DNA of 64,000 nucleotides, taken from Alphaproteobacteria bacterium 33-17 (GTDB lineage: Bacteria; Pseudomonadota; Alphaproteobacteria; Rickettsiales; 33-17). The stretch is taken from NCBI GenBank assembly GCA_001897445.1, contig MKSX01000010.1, positions 83,942-147,941 on the forward strand. The letters are read 5' to 3'. This document shows, one piece after another, positions 30,149 through 38,851 of the stretch. Each line of letters opens with the position of its first letter. The first letter of the stretch is position 1. The translations under genes and the position numbers were made by a program. The notes beneath the pieces are model-generated. The model worked only from the letters and a program-made list of their open reading frames with translations, searched no databases and was not told the DNA's origin.

Positions 30149-30571
30149 ATGACCAGAGGCAGAAAAAAAGAAGTTAAATCAATTACTCTTACAGGTAATA
30201 TTTTCCTCAAATACGAATACGAGGAAGAACAAACTTTTGAAACCGGCGACATAATGTTTGTACTCAATAATGACGCAACAAGTCCATTTAAAGGTGAGTA
30301 CTACAAAATAGGATATGCTGGATATTTCAAACTTTACGTATATGATGGTTACGACTGGAAGCATTTAATTGACAATGAATTCTTTGAAAACAGGGAAAAC
30401 CATTTTTCCAAGAAAGAAATGCCAATAGATAATTTCGAGTTTATCAAAGATACTGTTACATGTAAGGCAGGTGTGCTAGTTTATAAGACTTATAGAGAGC
30501 ATTACACCACATATTTACATGAGATGAACGCTTTTAAAGGCAAAAAAGGTCATTTTAAGAAAGACAAATAA
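30149..30571 (+). CDS. Hypothetical protein
   Basis: An unrecognised 140-residue protein, rich in aromatic and charged residues, with a basic N-terminus (TRGRKKEVK) and a basic C-terminus (GKKGHFKKDK) around a predicted beta-rich middle. It is the last gene of the run that starts with the response regulator; a family A repeat follows after 34 bases. Confidence 0.5.
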   Translation: MTRGRKKEVKSITLTGNIFLKYEYEEEQTFETGDIMFVLNNDATSPFKGEYYKIGYAGYFKLYVYDGYDWKHLIDNEFFENRENHFSKKEMPIDNFEFIKDTVTCKAGVLVYKTYREHYTTYLHEMNAFKGKKGHFKKDK

Positions 30572-30605
30572 AGAACCAATGTAACAGTTGCTTTATATGT
30601 TTTGA

Positions 30606-30725
30606 TAATATAGTTAAAGTATTTGAATTATGACATAGGAATAGCGAGCGAAACCTAGTAAATGTGACGCATGAAAACCTAAACTTAAAAAACCATACCA
30701 TAATTATAAAGACTTAAGTATACTA
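30606..30725 (+). repeat. Family A element, copy 1 (rearranged core)
   Basis: The core starts at 30637 with AGGAATAGCGAGCGAA and CCTAG, then lacks the second half of the inner stem and the right repeat block, resuming at GTGACGCAT. A spacer of about 24 bases follows. The arms, 30606-30636 and 30696-30725, are imperfect inverted repeats about 30 nt long. The right arm shares TATAAAGACTTA with copy 5. Confidence 0.65.
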
Positions 30726-30803
30726 GCAGACTGCACCTATAAAAACTAAATTTTAGAGCAGTTGCTTCACGTACGATTAACCGATATTATCATTCCTTAT
30801 TGA

Positions 30804-30821
30804 GCGGCGAATTAACGCCGC
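30804..30821. other. Perfect GC hairpin at the alaS 3' end
   Basis: GCGGCG (30804-30809) pairs with CGCCGC (30816-30821) around AATTAA, 17 bases beyond the alaS stop. It has no T-tract on the minus strand, so it may be an RNA-stabilising 3' stem rather than a classic terminator. Confidence 0.5.
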
Positions 30822-30837
30822 ACAATATCTTCAAATA

Positions 30838-33462
30838 CTATATATTATTAGAAATAGCCTCATTTACTGCTTCTTCAAGTCCTTTTGAGGTTGGAACTGC
30901 CCCTTGTGCAAAGTTAGCCGAGCCGCCGCTTCCGCTTCCGCCCATTTTAGTTACAATGTGTTTAGCAACTTCAGCAGCATTTAGCTTACTTGTAAGACTT
31001 GCACCAAGTGCTACAACTACAATAGATTTATCTGTTGATTCATTTAATATTACTACAGCTTTATCATTTTGCGATTTAAGGCTATTATCAACCCAAGACT
31101 TAAGGTCTTTAGGGTTCATATTACTAATTCTGCAAATTGCAACTTCAATTCCTTCAATCTCTGTAGTACTCTCAAAACTTGTAGCTAAAATTTGTCTTTG
31201 TAAGTTAAACAGCTCTTTCTCTAAATTTTTCTGACCAGAAAGTAGGCTATCAACCTTGGTAACAAAATCATTAACTGGCACTCTTAACTGCGCTGAAGCA
31301 TCAATTAAAATCTGCTCTTTATCATGAGTATATTTTATAGCATCTTCGCCTGTTACAGCTTCAATCCTTCTTACGCCCGCAGCAATTGCACCTTCAGATG
31401 TGATTTTAAATAAGCCAATATCACCTGTTCTTCTAACGTGCGTACCGCCGCAAAGCTCAACAGAATATCTTTTTGCGTTATCAAGCTCATCACCCATTGC
31501 AACTACGCGTACGTCATCACCATACTTTTCACCGAAAAGTGCCATAGCGCCACTTTCCATAGCATCACTATGTTTCATGAGTTTAGTAGTAGCTTCAGTA
31601 TTATTTCTGATAAGCTTATTTACTTCTTGTTCAATCAGCCTGATTTCATAAAATGTTATTGGCTTGTTATGGCTAATATCAAAACGTAATTTTTCATCAG
31701 TAACAATCGATCCTTTCTGGGTAACATGGTTACCTAAAATCTTACGAAGCGCCGCATGGAGTAAATGCGTTGCACTATGGTTAGCTCTAACTTTCAAACG
31801 TTTTTCAACATCAATATGAAGCTGTACAGTTTGACCTTTTTTCACTTCACCACTTATAACATCTGCAAAGTGAACATGAAGATCATTAAACTTCTTAGTA
31901 TCTTTAATAGCAAGATCCGCTGTATCAGTTTTAGCTGTTCCCATGTCACCTACTTGTCCGCCAGACTCACCATAAAATGGCGTTTGGTTTGTAATAAATA
32001 ATACAGAATTTCCTTCTTTAGCACTATCTAATTTATTGTTGTCTTTAATTAATTCTAGAATTACACCTGTGGAATTTTCAGAGTTATATCCTAAGAACTC
32101 AGTTGCTCCGTGTTCAGCCTTAAGATCGAACCAGATTGTATCTGTTTTATTTTCACCAGAACCAAGCCATGACTTTCTCGCAAGTTCTTTTTGCTTTTGC
32201 ATGCTTGCTTCAAAGCCTTCTGTGTCGACCGCTATGTCATCTTTTCTTAAAACGTCACATGTTAAATCAAGCGGGAAACCGTAAGTATCATAAAGCTTAA
32301 ATGCAACTTCACCGCTTAGGGTCTTTTGTGAGCCAAGTTTATGAGTTTCTTCTTTTAAAATTTTCATCCCTCTATCAAGTGTTTCAGAGAATCTCTCTTC
32401 TTCCTGATAGATTGTATCGGTAATAAAATCTTTAGCTCTGATAAGCTCAGGATATGCCTCACCCATTTCACGAATTAAACTTGGAACAAGCTTATGCATA
32501 ATATTGTCTTTAGAACCTAACTGGTTCACATGCCTCATTGCTCTTCTCATAATGCGGCGAAGAACATATCCTCTGCCTTCATTAGAAGGAATAACGCCAT
32601 CTGCAATTAAAAATGATGTTGATCTTAAATGATCAGCAATTACTTTAAATGAAGGTAATATGTCATCAGTTGGTTTTACTTTAATTAGCTCAGAAGTTGC
32701 CGATATTAGGTTTTTAAACATATCAATCTGATAGTTATCATACTGCCCTTGCATTACAGCTGCAAAACGCTCTAAGCCCATACCTGTATCAATACTTGGC
32801 TTTGGAAGCGGATCCATTTTACCACCAGCTTTTTGTTCAAACTGCATGAATACCAGGTTCCAGATTTCTACATATCTTTCGCCGCCCTCATCTGGCTGAC
32901 CAGGAAGTCCACCCGATAAATGCGCGCCATGATCATAGAAAATTTCCGAACAAGGACCACACGGGCCTGTATCACCCATTGACCAAAAATTATCAGATGT
33001 AGCAATTTTGATAATTCTGCTTTCTTCAACACCTAATTTTTTCCAGTAAGAATAAGCTTCTTCATCAGTATGATACACTGTAAAGTATAATTTAGACTTA
33101 TCGATTTTTAGTTCACGTGTTAAATAATCCCATGCGAAATAAATTGCCTCTTCCTTGAAATAATCACCAAATGAGAAATTACCGAGCATTTCAAAAAATG
33201 TATGGTGACGCGCAGTATAACCAACGTTCTCAAGGTCATTATGCTTACCACCGGCTCTAACACTTTTTTGTGAAGTTGTGGCTTTTGAAAACTGCGGAGT
33301 TTCTACACCTGTGAAATAGTTTTTAAACTGCACCATTCCCGAGTTAGTAAACATAAGGGTTGGATCGTTATGTGGAATAAGCGAGCTTGAAGGAACGTGA
33401 GAGTGTCCTTTATCAACAAAATAATCTAAAAAGCTTTTACGAATGTCATTAACCGTAATCAT
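30838..33462 (-). CDS. alaS: Alanyl-tRNA synthetase
   Basis: Charges tRNA-Ala (a tRNA-Ala gene lies at 24.6 kb). The 874-residue protein is full length. The class II catalytic core has FTNSGMVQFKNYF, ARHHTFFEMLGNFSFGDYFK and TGMGLERFAAVMQ. The editing domain carries the zinc-type HSATHLLHAALRKI and the CGGTHVRRTGDIG motif. The C-terminal domain has the glycine-rich GGSGSGGSANFAQGA, as in the DHHA1 family. It is transcribed alone. Confidence 0.97.
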   Translation of the reverse strand: MITVNDIRKSFLDYFVDKGHSHVPSSSLIPHNDPTLMFTNSGMVQFKNYFTGVETPQFSKATTSQKSVRAGGKHNDLENVGYTARHHTFFEMLGNFSFGDYFKEEAIYFAWDYLTRELKIDKSKLYFTVYHTDEEAYSYWKKLGVEESRIIKIATSDNFWSMGDTGPCGPCSEIFYDHGAHLSGGLPGQPDEGGERYVEIWNLVFMQFEQKAGGKMDPLPKPSIDTGMGLERFAAVMQGQYDNYQIDMFKNLISATSELIKVKPTDDILPSFKVIADHLRSTSFLIADGVIPSNEGRGYVLRRIMRRAMRHVNQLGSKDNIMHKLVPSLIREMGEAYPELIRAKDFITDTIYQEEERFSETLDRGMKILKEETHKLGSQKTLSGEVAFKLYDTYGFPLDLTCDVLRKDDIAVDTEGFEASMQKQKELARKSWLGSGENKTDTIWFDLKAEHGATEFLGYNSENSTGVILELIKDNNKLDSAKEGNSVLFITNQTPFYGESGGQVGDMGTAKTDTADLAIKDTKKFNDLHVHFADVISGEVKKGQTVQLHIDVEKRLKVRANHSATHLLHAALRKILGNHVTQKGSIVTDEKLRFDISHNKPITFYEIRLIEQEVNKLIRNNTEATTKLMKHSDAMESGAMALFGEKYGDDVRVVAMGDELDNAKRYSVELCGGTHVRRTGDIGLFKITSEGAIAAGVRRIEAVTGEDAIKYTHDKEQILIDASAQLRVPVNDFVTKVDSLLSGQKNLEKELFNLQRQILATSFESTTEIEGIEVAICRISNMNPKDLKSWVDNSLKSQNDKAVVILNESTDKSIVVVALGASLTSKLNAAEVAKHIVTKMGGSGSGGSANFAQGAVPTSKGLEEAVNEAISNNI

Positions 33463-33510
33463 AATCTACATCTTACAAAAATTTATTTATATAAAAAACT
33501 ACTTAAATAA

Positions 33511-33559
33511 TATTTCCCCCAGACTTATAATTCAAATAATTTGAAAGCTGGGGGAAATA
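33511..33559. other. Long stem with nested inner hairpin
   Basis: TATTTCCCCC (33511-33520) pairs with GGGGGAAATA (33550-33559), and inside it TTCAAA/TTTGAA forms a second perfect stem. It lies between the alaS start and the stop of the upstream minus-strand gene. Six T residues flank it on the plus strand only, so its use as a minus-strand terminator is doubtful. Confidence 0.5.
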
Positions 33560-33583
33560 TTTTTTATGAAAAACTAACTAAAC

Positions 33584-34801
33584 TTATTGTTTAGGAGCTT
33601 CTTCTTTCTTTGGAGTTGCTTCAATTTTTGGAGCAACTTCTTTTTCATTTACAGCAGGAAGCTTCGTAATAGCTGGTTTATTTTCTTCTGGTTTTCCAGG
33701 TATAGCATCAGGAGTTGTAACATTTGCACCTGATGTAAGTCCTAAGAACGCACCTAATAAATCTTGGCTATTAAGTTTGCCGAAGCTCATTTCGTTGCCT
33801 GCTTTGTTAAATACTAAATCATATGTAACAATAGCTGGTGTTTTGTTAGCTTCGTCAGCTTCTGTAGCAGTATTTGCATAAAGCTTAATTTTTTCGTTAA
33901 CAACATTTTCATCTGTATTAAATAATACCGATAAAACTTTAGTTAACAGTTCGTGATTCTTAACAACAAATGTAACTTTAATTGCATCATGTTTAATATC
34001 ACCTTTAGCAGAATAATTAAAATAATCTGACACAAAGCTAAAGTCTTCGATAACAAATTCTTGTCCATTTGTAAGATCAACTTCAGCATTAATCTTCATT
34101 TCATTATCTTTAGCAGCTAGTGATTTTACATATTCACGTAATTTTTCTGGAACATTGTTAATCTCTTCACCGATATGAGCTATTTTATAGTTTTGAATAT
34201 ACAATTTAACATCGTAAAGCTTCTTTTCTTTATCTTTTTTTGTTACAGAAAAATTAGATTTATCGATTGTATTTATAAGCTCTTTTTTATCTCCAGCTAG
34301 CTCATATGTTTTAAGCTGATTTGGTTGATTATATTCAAAGCTTTTAATCATATTCATCACTTCTTCAGATGTCATATCTTTCTTAGCAAAGTGCATTGAT
34401 TTTTCAAGAGTCAAGTCGTAAGCGTTATTGCTTCCAAATTCCATGACTGTTTGTTTATCAGAACCTTCTGTTTTAATTGCAAGTTCTTTCGGCATAATTA
34501 ATCTAAAATTATCAGCCATCACATTCGCTGAAAGAACAAGCTCATGATCAGATTCAAATTCTGTTTTAATATTTTTCCCTGATGGTTCAGGCGCAGTTAA
34601 AGTAAGTTTTGGTTTTGTAAGTACAAAATCAAATCTGAAAGGGAAACCACCTGATTTCATATCTTCATAAGTTAGTGCAGGGAAATCCTGAGCTAACGTA
34701 TGTTTTAAATGGTGGCTTAAATTTGAGTGTGCAAGATTCCATACTAGTAAGTATACTAATAATAGAATTGCACTTAATATTGATATTCTTTTTGCGTTCA
34801 T
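33584..34801 (-). CDS. DUF2125-like envelope protein
   Basis: A 405-residue protein with one N-terminal transmembrane or signal segment (about residues 7-25, ISILSAILLLVYLLVW). The periplasmic part contains SGGFPFRFDFVLTKPKLTL, which resembles the G-F/Y-P-F-R-F signature of alphaproteobacterial DUF2125 proteins. The C-terminus is rich in Pro, Lys and Glu and looks disordered. It is 9 bases downstream of fdx, at the end of the isc operon. Function unknown; the family name is from pattern memory and should be checked. Confidence 0.6.
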   Translation of the reverse strand: MNAKRISILSAILLLVYLLVWNLAHSNLSHHLKHTLAQDFPALTYEDMKSGGFPFRFDFVLTKPKLTLTAPEPSGKNIKTEFESDHELVLSANVMADNFRLIMPKELAIKTEGSDKQTVMEFGSNNAYDLTLEKSMHFAKKDMTSEEVMNMIKSFEYNQPNQLKTYELAGDKKELINTIDKSNFSVTKKDKEKKLYDVKLYIQNYKIAHIGEEINNVPEKLREYVKSLAAKDNEMKINAEVDLTNGQEFVIEDFSFVSDYFNYSAKGDIKHDAIKVTFVVKNHELLTKVLSVLFNTDENVVNEKIKLYANTATEADEANKTPAIVTYDLVFNKAGNEMSFGKLNSQDLLGAFLGLTSGANVTTPDAIPGKPEENKPAITKLPAVNEKEVAPKIEATPKKEEAPKQ

Positions 34802-34810
34802 TTTTTAATC

Positions 34811-35140
34811 TCACATATTTCTTGTTGCGTTTGGCAATTTTACGGTAAGGCCATCTAAACCTTCTGTCATGATTATTTGGCAACCTAGTCTGGAAGTATG
34901 TGTCAAACCAAAGGCCAAGTCAAGCATATCCTCTTCATCCTCACTAGCTTCTGGTAGTTTATCAAACCATTCTTCATCGACAACCACGTGACATGTTGAA
35001 CATGCAAGCGACCCTTCACAAGCACCTTCAAGGTCTATATCATTTGAATGCGCAACTTCTAAAAGAGAAACTCCAAGTGGAGCTTCTACTGTTTTTACAG
35101 TACCGTCCGTTTCAAGAAAATTTACTTTAATAGTCTGCAT
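34811..35140 (-). CDS. fdx: ISC-type [2Fe-2S] ferredoxin
   Basis: An electron donor for Fe-S cluster assembly. The 109-residue protein holds the four cluster ligands as Cys41, Cys47 and Cys50 ([10 protein letters not shown]) and Cys87 (RLGCQI), the spacing of adrenodoxin-type ferredoxins. One base separates its start from the hscA stop. It acts with IscS, IscU, HscA and HscB, all encoded upstream. Confidence 0.95.
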   Translation of the reverse strand: MQTIKVNFLETDGTVKTVEAPLGVSLLEVAHSNDIDLEGACEGSLACSTCHVVVDEEWFDKLPEASEDEEDMLDLAFGLTHTSRLGCQIIMTEGLDGLTVKLPNATRNM

Positions 35141-35141
35141 A

Positions 35142-36920
35142 TTATTCTCCTTTTGTTTTTAAAGTATTTTCCAAGTCTTTGATATTCATGCCTTTTAACT
35201 TATTTGTCAGACCAAATTCCAAGTGTTTTTCTGCTACAAATTCAGCGATGTGTTCAAATTCTATAAAAATTTCTTCAAGATTTTCGATATCGTTATAATT
35301 ATCAAGATTATTTAAAGTTTCAAGTAGTTTATCTAAACTCTTCACTTTTAAAATTGGCATATCAGCTATGGCAGAATTAATCTGACTTGCTAAAATCCTG
35401 ATTTCCGCCCTTTTTTCGGCGAGTTTTCGTTTATTAAAATCTTCTCTAGCAAAGTCCATAGCATCTAAGATCATCTCTCTAATAGCTTCCTTTGGCAAAC
35501 CGTAAGACGGGCTAACCTCAATTGTTTGCCTTGAGTTTGAAATTTCTTCCCACGCAGTTATTGTAAGCAAGCCATCAGCATCCATCATAAACTTGGTATG
35601 AATTTTTGGAATCCCTGCTTTCATTGGCGGAATATTTTTAAGCTCAAACCTAGCCAGTGACCTATTATCTTCGGCCATTTCCCTCTCACCCTGCACAATA
35701 TGAAAGCTCATAGCAGTTTGACCATCTGTATACGTAGTATAACTTTGGGTAAAACTTGCCGGAATTGTGGTATTTCTTGGAATAATTTTTTCAACTATTC
35801 CGCCCATAATTTCTATTCCTATCGACATAGGGCAAACATCAAGTAACAAGTGACCTGAGCCTTTAATCAAGCTTTCAGCCTGAATTGCAGCGCCCATTGC
35901 TACAACTTCATCTGGGTTTAAATCGTCTAATATATTTATATCGAAAATATTGGCTATAGACTGTTTTATAACAGGCATTCTGGTTGATCCGCCAACCATA
36001 ATAATTCCGTTAATTTCAGATTCATCGATGCCTGAATCGATAATTACTTTCTGTACTAACTTTAAAGTTTTAGAAGTAAGGTCTCGGGTAATTTCTTCAA
36101 ATATTTCGCGTGAAATAGAAAAGTCATCAATAGTAGCATTTTCTTCTAAAGTTAGATTTTCTTTTAATTTTTTAGCTATTTCTTTTAGCTTAAGAGGCTC
36201 TAAATTTTTTGCACTTTCAAAGTTTGCTATTAAATAATCGTATATTTTGTCATCATAATCATCCCCACCCAGCTCACTATCGCCGCTTGATGCAACTACG
36301 TGGAAAACATTATTTTCCATACGTAGTAAAGATACATCAAATGTACCGCCGCCTAAATCGTATACCAAGTATATACCATTTGCATTTTTATCAAGCCCGT
36401 ATGCTATTGCTGCCGCTGTTGGTTCGTTTATTAAACGCATAACATCAAGTCCTGCAATATTTGCGGCATCTTTTGTTGCTATTCTTGCGGCTTCATCAAA
36501 ATAAGCAGGAACTGTTATTACAGCTTTTTTAATTTTTTTATTAGTTGCTTTTTCAGCTTTATCCTTAAGTCTTTTAAGTATCATTCCTGAGAGTTCAGGA
36601 GCAGAATAAACCTTATCAGCAAATTTTATACCTGGATTATCTCCAAAAACTGGCTCTATATCGTAAAACTTTTTAAAAGCTGCTGATTCAAGCAAACTTT
36701 TACCCATAAGTCTTTTAAAAGATGCTGCTGAACTATCACCTATATTAATAATAGAAGGTATAATTCTGCCTTCACTATCTTCTATTATACTTGCTTTACT
36801 TTCATGTGACAAAGCTACCAGTGAGTTAGTAGTACCAAGATCTATACCGATTGCGATTTCACTGTCTTCCTGATGTGGAAGCTTAGACTCGCCTGGCTCA
36901 GATATGTCGTATAATTTCAT
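35142..36920 (-). CDS. hscA: Fe-S assembly chaperone HscA (Hsp70)
   Basis: An Hsp70-class ATPase that acts on IscU. The 592-residue protein shows [39 protein letters not shown] and [13 protein letters not shown] in the nucleotide domain, and a shorter substrate domain than DnaK. The IscU protein encoded upstream keeps the LPPVK peptide that HscA recognises. The start overlaps hscB by 23 bases. Confidence 0.95.
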   Translation of the reverse strand: MKLYDISEPGESKLPHQEDSEIAIGIDLGTTNSLVALSHESKASIIEDSEGRIIPSIINIGDSSAASFKRLMGKSLLESAAFKKFYDIEPVFGDNPGIKFADKVYSAPELSGMILKRLKDKAEKATNKKIKKAVITVPAYFDEAARIATKDAANIAGLDVMRLINEPTAAAIAYGLDKNANGIYLVYDLGGGTFDVSLLRMENNVFHVVASSGDSELGGDDYDDKIYDYLIANFESAKNLEPLKLKEIAKKLKENLTLEENATIDDFSISREIFEEITRDLTSKTLKLVQKVIIDSGIDESEINGIIMVGGSTRMPVIKQSIANIFDINILDDLNPDEVVAMGAAIQAESLIKGSGHLLLDVCPMSIGIEIMGGIVEKIIPRNTTIPASFTQSYTTYTDGQTAMSFHIVQGEREMAEDNRSLARFELKNIPPMKAGIPKIHTKFMMDADGLLTITAWEEISNSRQTIEVSPSYGLPKEAIREMILDAMDFAREDFNKRKLAEKRAEIRILASQINSAIADMPILKVKSLDKLLETLNNLDNYNDIENLEEIFIEFEHIAEFVAEKHLEFGLTNKLKGMNIKDLENTLKTKGE

Positions 36921-37389
36921 TTTTAATCTCTATTAGAATCTTATCTATGTACTGCATAGATATAGCAATTTCTGCAGCTTTTGCAAGATCGTCGTTTTTT
37001 AAGCTATTATCTGCATCCATTAACATTTTAGAAAATTTCGCTTTTAAATTAGCTTCCAGAGATTTGAGTTCTTTTACGTCGTTTGCTCTATTTATAATTT
37101 CATGAATCTCTAAAACTTCCATTAAAAGGTTCATAGATGGTTTTATGGTTGCATTCTCTTCATTAACTATAATGCCTTTAAGCTTTATAATATAGCTAAG
37201 ACGCCTAACATCATGCGAAAGTACTCTATAAGCTTCGTTCACCATAACAGACTTATCAAGTATATTAAAGCTCACTTCATTTACTTTATCAGGATGAAAT
37301 TCCTTTTGTAGATCCTGATATTTACCACGCAAATAATCTTTATCAATTATTACAGATTCAGGTAGATTAAATAATTCAAAATAGTTCAT
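36898..37389 (-). CDS. hscB: Fe-S assembly co-chaperone HscB
   Basis: The J-domain partner of HscA, 163 residues. MNYFELFNLPES begins the protein in the family's usual way, with HPD in the loop FHPDKVNEV and the C-terminal IscU-binding helices after it. The frame is open further upstream to 37473, but the added residues do not fit the family, so ATG 37389 is chosen. A 518-bp non-coding gap separates it from iscA. Confidence 0.92.
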   Translation of the reverse strand: MNYFELFNLPESVIIDKDYLRGKYQDLQKEFHPDKVNEVSFNILDKSVMVNEAYRVLSHDVRRLSYIIKLKGIIVNEENATIKPSMNLLMEVLEIHEIINRANDVKELKSLEANLKAKFSKMLMDADNSLKNDDLAKAAEIAISMQYIDKILIEIKNEIIRHI

Positions 37390-37487
37390 GATTAATTTTA
37401 TTAAATAATTGGCATAAGAATACTTATGAATTTTTGTTGCAGTGAGCTTAATTGAATTACACCACATAAGCAATTACTTTATAAATA

Positions 37488-37525
37488 GATTGCCACAAAA
37501 TACTACGTATTTTTTGCTAATAGAC
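37488..37525. repeat. Family C palindrome, copy 1
   Basis: GATTGCCACAAAATAC and GTATTTTTTGCTAAT form a hairpin. The inner pairs AAAATAC/GTATTTT differ from copy 2 in a compensating way. Confidence 0.7.
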
Positions 37526-37545
37526 ATTACTACAAAACCTGACGT

Positions 37546-37580
37546 CATCACGAGGAAAATGAAATTTTCCGTGGTGATCC
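37546..37580. repeat. Family B palindrome (GTCAT...GATCC type)
   Basis: ATCACGAGGAAAAT and ATTTTCCGTGGTGAT pair with one bulge around GAA; the whole sits in a GTCAT...GATCCAT frame. Palindromes of this GTCAT...ATCC form are dispersed in many bacterial genomes. Confidence 0.65.
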
Positions 37581-37626
37581 ATATTATAAACAAGGCTATT
37601 GATTATTTGAGGCTATAACAGATTTA

Positions 37627-37662
37627 GATTGCCACAAAATGCTGTGCATTTTTCGCAATGAC
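37627..37662. repeat. Family C palindrome, copy 2
   Basis: GATTGC and GCAAT enclose CACAAAATGC...GCATTTTTC. It forms a hairpin of about 13 bp with AAAATGC paired to GCATTTT and ends in GCAATGAC. Confidence 0.75.
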
Positions 37663-37663
37663 T

Positions 37664-37724
37664 TACAGAGATTTCCGTCACCAAATTATGAAATTCTAAA
37701 GTAATGATGCATAGAAATTTCTGT
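37664..37724. repeat. Imperfect inverted repeat
   Basis: ACAGAGATTTC and GAAATTTCTGT (10 of 11 pairs) lie at the two ends of a 61-bp stretch next to family C copy 2. They enclose CCGTCACC, whose complement GGTGACGG recurs near the right end of the window. Confidence 0.45.
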
Positions 37725-37804
37725 ATTTAAGTTAAATCTTTTCTGAAATTCGATTTTATTAGAGAATTTATAGGAGATAATTTTTTACCTGACGTAGTTA
37801 CGAT

Positions 37805-37908
37805 AATTAATTTAAATTTTATTGCAGTACAAGAAGTAACGAGTGAAAGCTAGTAAAACCTAGCTGAACAAGGAACGACGAAGTAATGCAATAAAAGATA
37901 AGTTAATT
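37805..37908 (+). repeat. Family A element, copy 2 (after iscA)
   Basis: The core (about 37832-37882) has AGAAGTAACGAGTGAA, the inner stem AGCTAG (37848-37853)/CTAGCT (37860-37865) around TAAAAC, then GAACAAGGAACGACG. The arms include the perfect pair TTTTATTGCA (37817-37826)/TGCAATAAAA (37887-37896) and extend imperfectly to the iscA stop codon. Confidence 0.8.
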
Positions 37909-38261
37909 CAAATGTGGAAGGATTCGCCGCAACCACACCTACCCTTCTCATTGGGATTTACGAAAACAAAACCTGACTTAAATTTTTCTTCTACGAAGTC
38001 CATTGTTGTGCCTAATAGATATAGCTCTGCTTTTCTGTCGATTAGCACTTTTACGTCGTCTTGCTCTACTACTATGTCAAATTCTGTTACTGAATCTGCA
38101 TATTCTACGGTATAGGAAAGCCCTGAGCAGCCGCCTGAACGTACGCCTACTCTTACACCTGCGCTTTCTTTATCACGTTTAGAGAGTAACTCTTTAATAC
38201 GTTTTATAGCGTTTTCACTTATATTTATTACGGCACGTCTCGGCCTTGCAGTCTTTTCCAT
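37908..38261 (-). CDS. iscA: Iron-sulfur assembly protein IscA
   Basis: An A-type carrier that receives and passes Fe-S clusters. The 117-residue protein has the three ligand cysteines Cys45 (GGCSGLSY), Cys109 and Cys111 (RCGCGESF). Its ATG is 8 bases after the iscU stop. The stop codon lies against the right arm of a family A element. Confidence 0.95.
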   Translation of the reverse strand: MEKTARPRRAVINISENAIKRIKELLSKRDKESAGVRVGVRSGGCSGLSYTVEYADSVTEFDIVVEQDDVKVLIDRKAELYLLGTTMDFVEEKFKSGFVFVNPNEKGRCGCGESFHI

Positions 38262-38269
38262 TTTAACCT

Positions 38270-38653
38270 TTAAGCTTTATGCTTATTTTTATAATCTTCG
38301 ATTGCTGCTTTAATTGCATCTTCTGCTAAAATTGAGCAGTGAATTTTTACAGGTGGTAATGCAAGCTCTTTAGCTATATCGGTATTTTTAATGGTCATAG
38401 CTTCATTGACACTTTTGCCTCTTACCCATTCTGTAACTAATGAGCTTGATGCAATTGCAGATCCGCAGCCAAATGTTTTAAATTTAGCATCTTCAATAAT
38501 GCCCTGATCATTTACTCTAATTTGCAGTTTCATTACGTCACCGCAAGCTGGCGCGCCAACTAAGCCTGTACCTACGTTTTCATCATCTTTATTTAGTGAT
38601 CCTACGTTTCTTGGATTTTCGTAGTGATCGATTAATTTTTCACTATATGCCAT
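38270..38653 (-). CDS. iscU: Fe-S cluster scaffold IscU
   Basis: The scaffold on which [2Fe-2S] clusters are built from IscS sulfur. In the 127-residue protein the ligands Cys37 (GAPACGD), Cys63 (FGCGSAIASSS) and Cys106 (KIHCSILAED) are present. Asp39, which helps release the cluster, and the HscA-recognition peptide LPPVK (99-103) are also intact. GGAGG precedes the ATG. It is separated from iscS by 197 bases that hold a family A element and a perfect hairpin TTGATCA/TGATCAA (38674-38690). Confidence 0.96.
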   Translation of the reverse strand: MAYSEKLIDHYENPRNVGSLNKDDENVGTGLVGAPACGDVMKLQIRVNDQGIIEDAKFKTFGCGSAIASSSLVTEWVRGKSVNEAMTIKNTDIAKELALPPVKIHCSILAEDAIKAAIEDYKNKHKA

Positions 38654-38747
38654 TTTTTTCCTCCGTTTTACCCTTGATCACAATGATCAAAAGCAGTTTT
38701 TTAAATCTACTACCAATTAGTAAAAATCATATTTTTATTCCTTTAAA

Positions 38748-38851
38748 ATAAATTTTTCAAATATTTCAAATAGTAGGCGCAACGAGTGAAAGCTAGTAAA
38801 ACCTAGCTGAGCGAGGCGCAACGCACTAGTTGACGTATTTCAAAAATTTAT
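38748..38851 (+). repeat. Family A element, copy 3 (between iscS and iscU)
   Basis: The core has AGGCGCAACGAGTGAA, AGCTAG (38791-38796)/CTAGCT (38803-38808) around TAAAAC, then GAGCGAGGCGCAACGC. The direct repeat here is AGGCGCAACG on both sides of the stem. Arms 38748-38775 and 38824-38851 pair at about 23 of 28 positions. The right arm touches the iscS stop codon (38851-38853). Confidence 0.85.

Larger units (their letters stand above)
37390..37907. other. Repeat-filled gap inside the isc operon
   Basis: This 518-bp stretch between iscA and hscB has no credible gene. It holds two family C palindromes, one family B palindrome, a further hairpin and one family A element, entered separately. 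Such stacking suggests a site that tolerates insertion. It may also supply an internal promoter or processing sites for hscB-hscA-fdx. Confidence 0.7.

Noticed and set aside
30800..31234. 144-codon plus-strand frame opposite alaS
   Set aside because: It is an antisense shadow of the conserved alaS C-terminal domain.
37390..37473. Upstream extension of hscB to 37473
   Set aside because: The added residues are not part of the J-domain family; MNYFELFNLPES at 37389 is the natural N-terminus.
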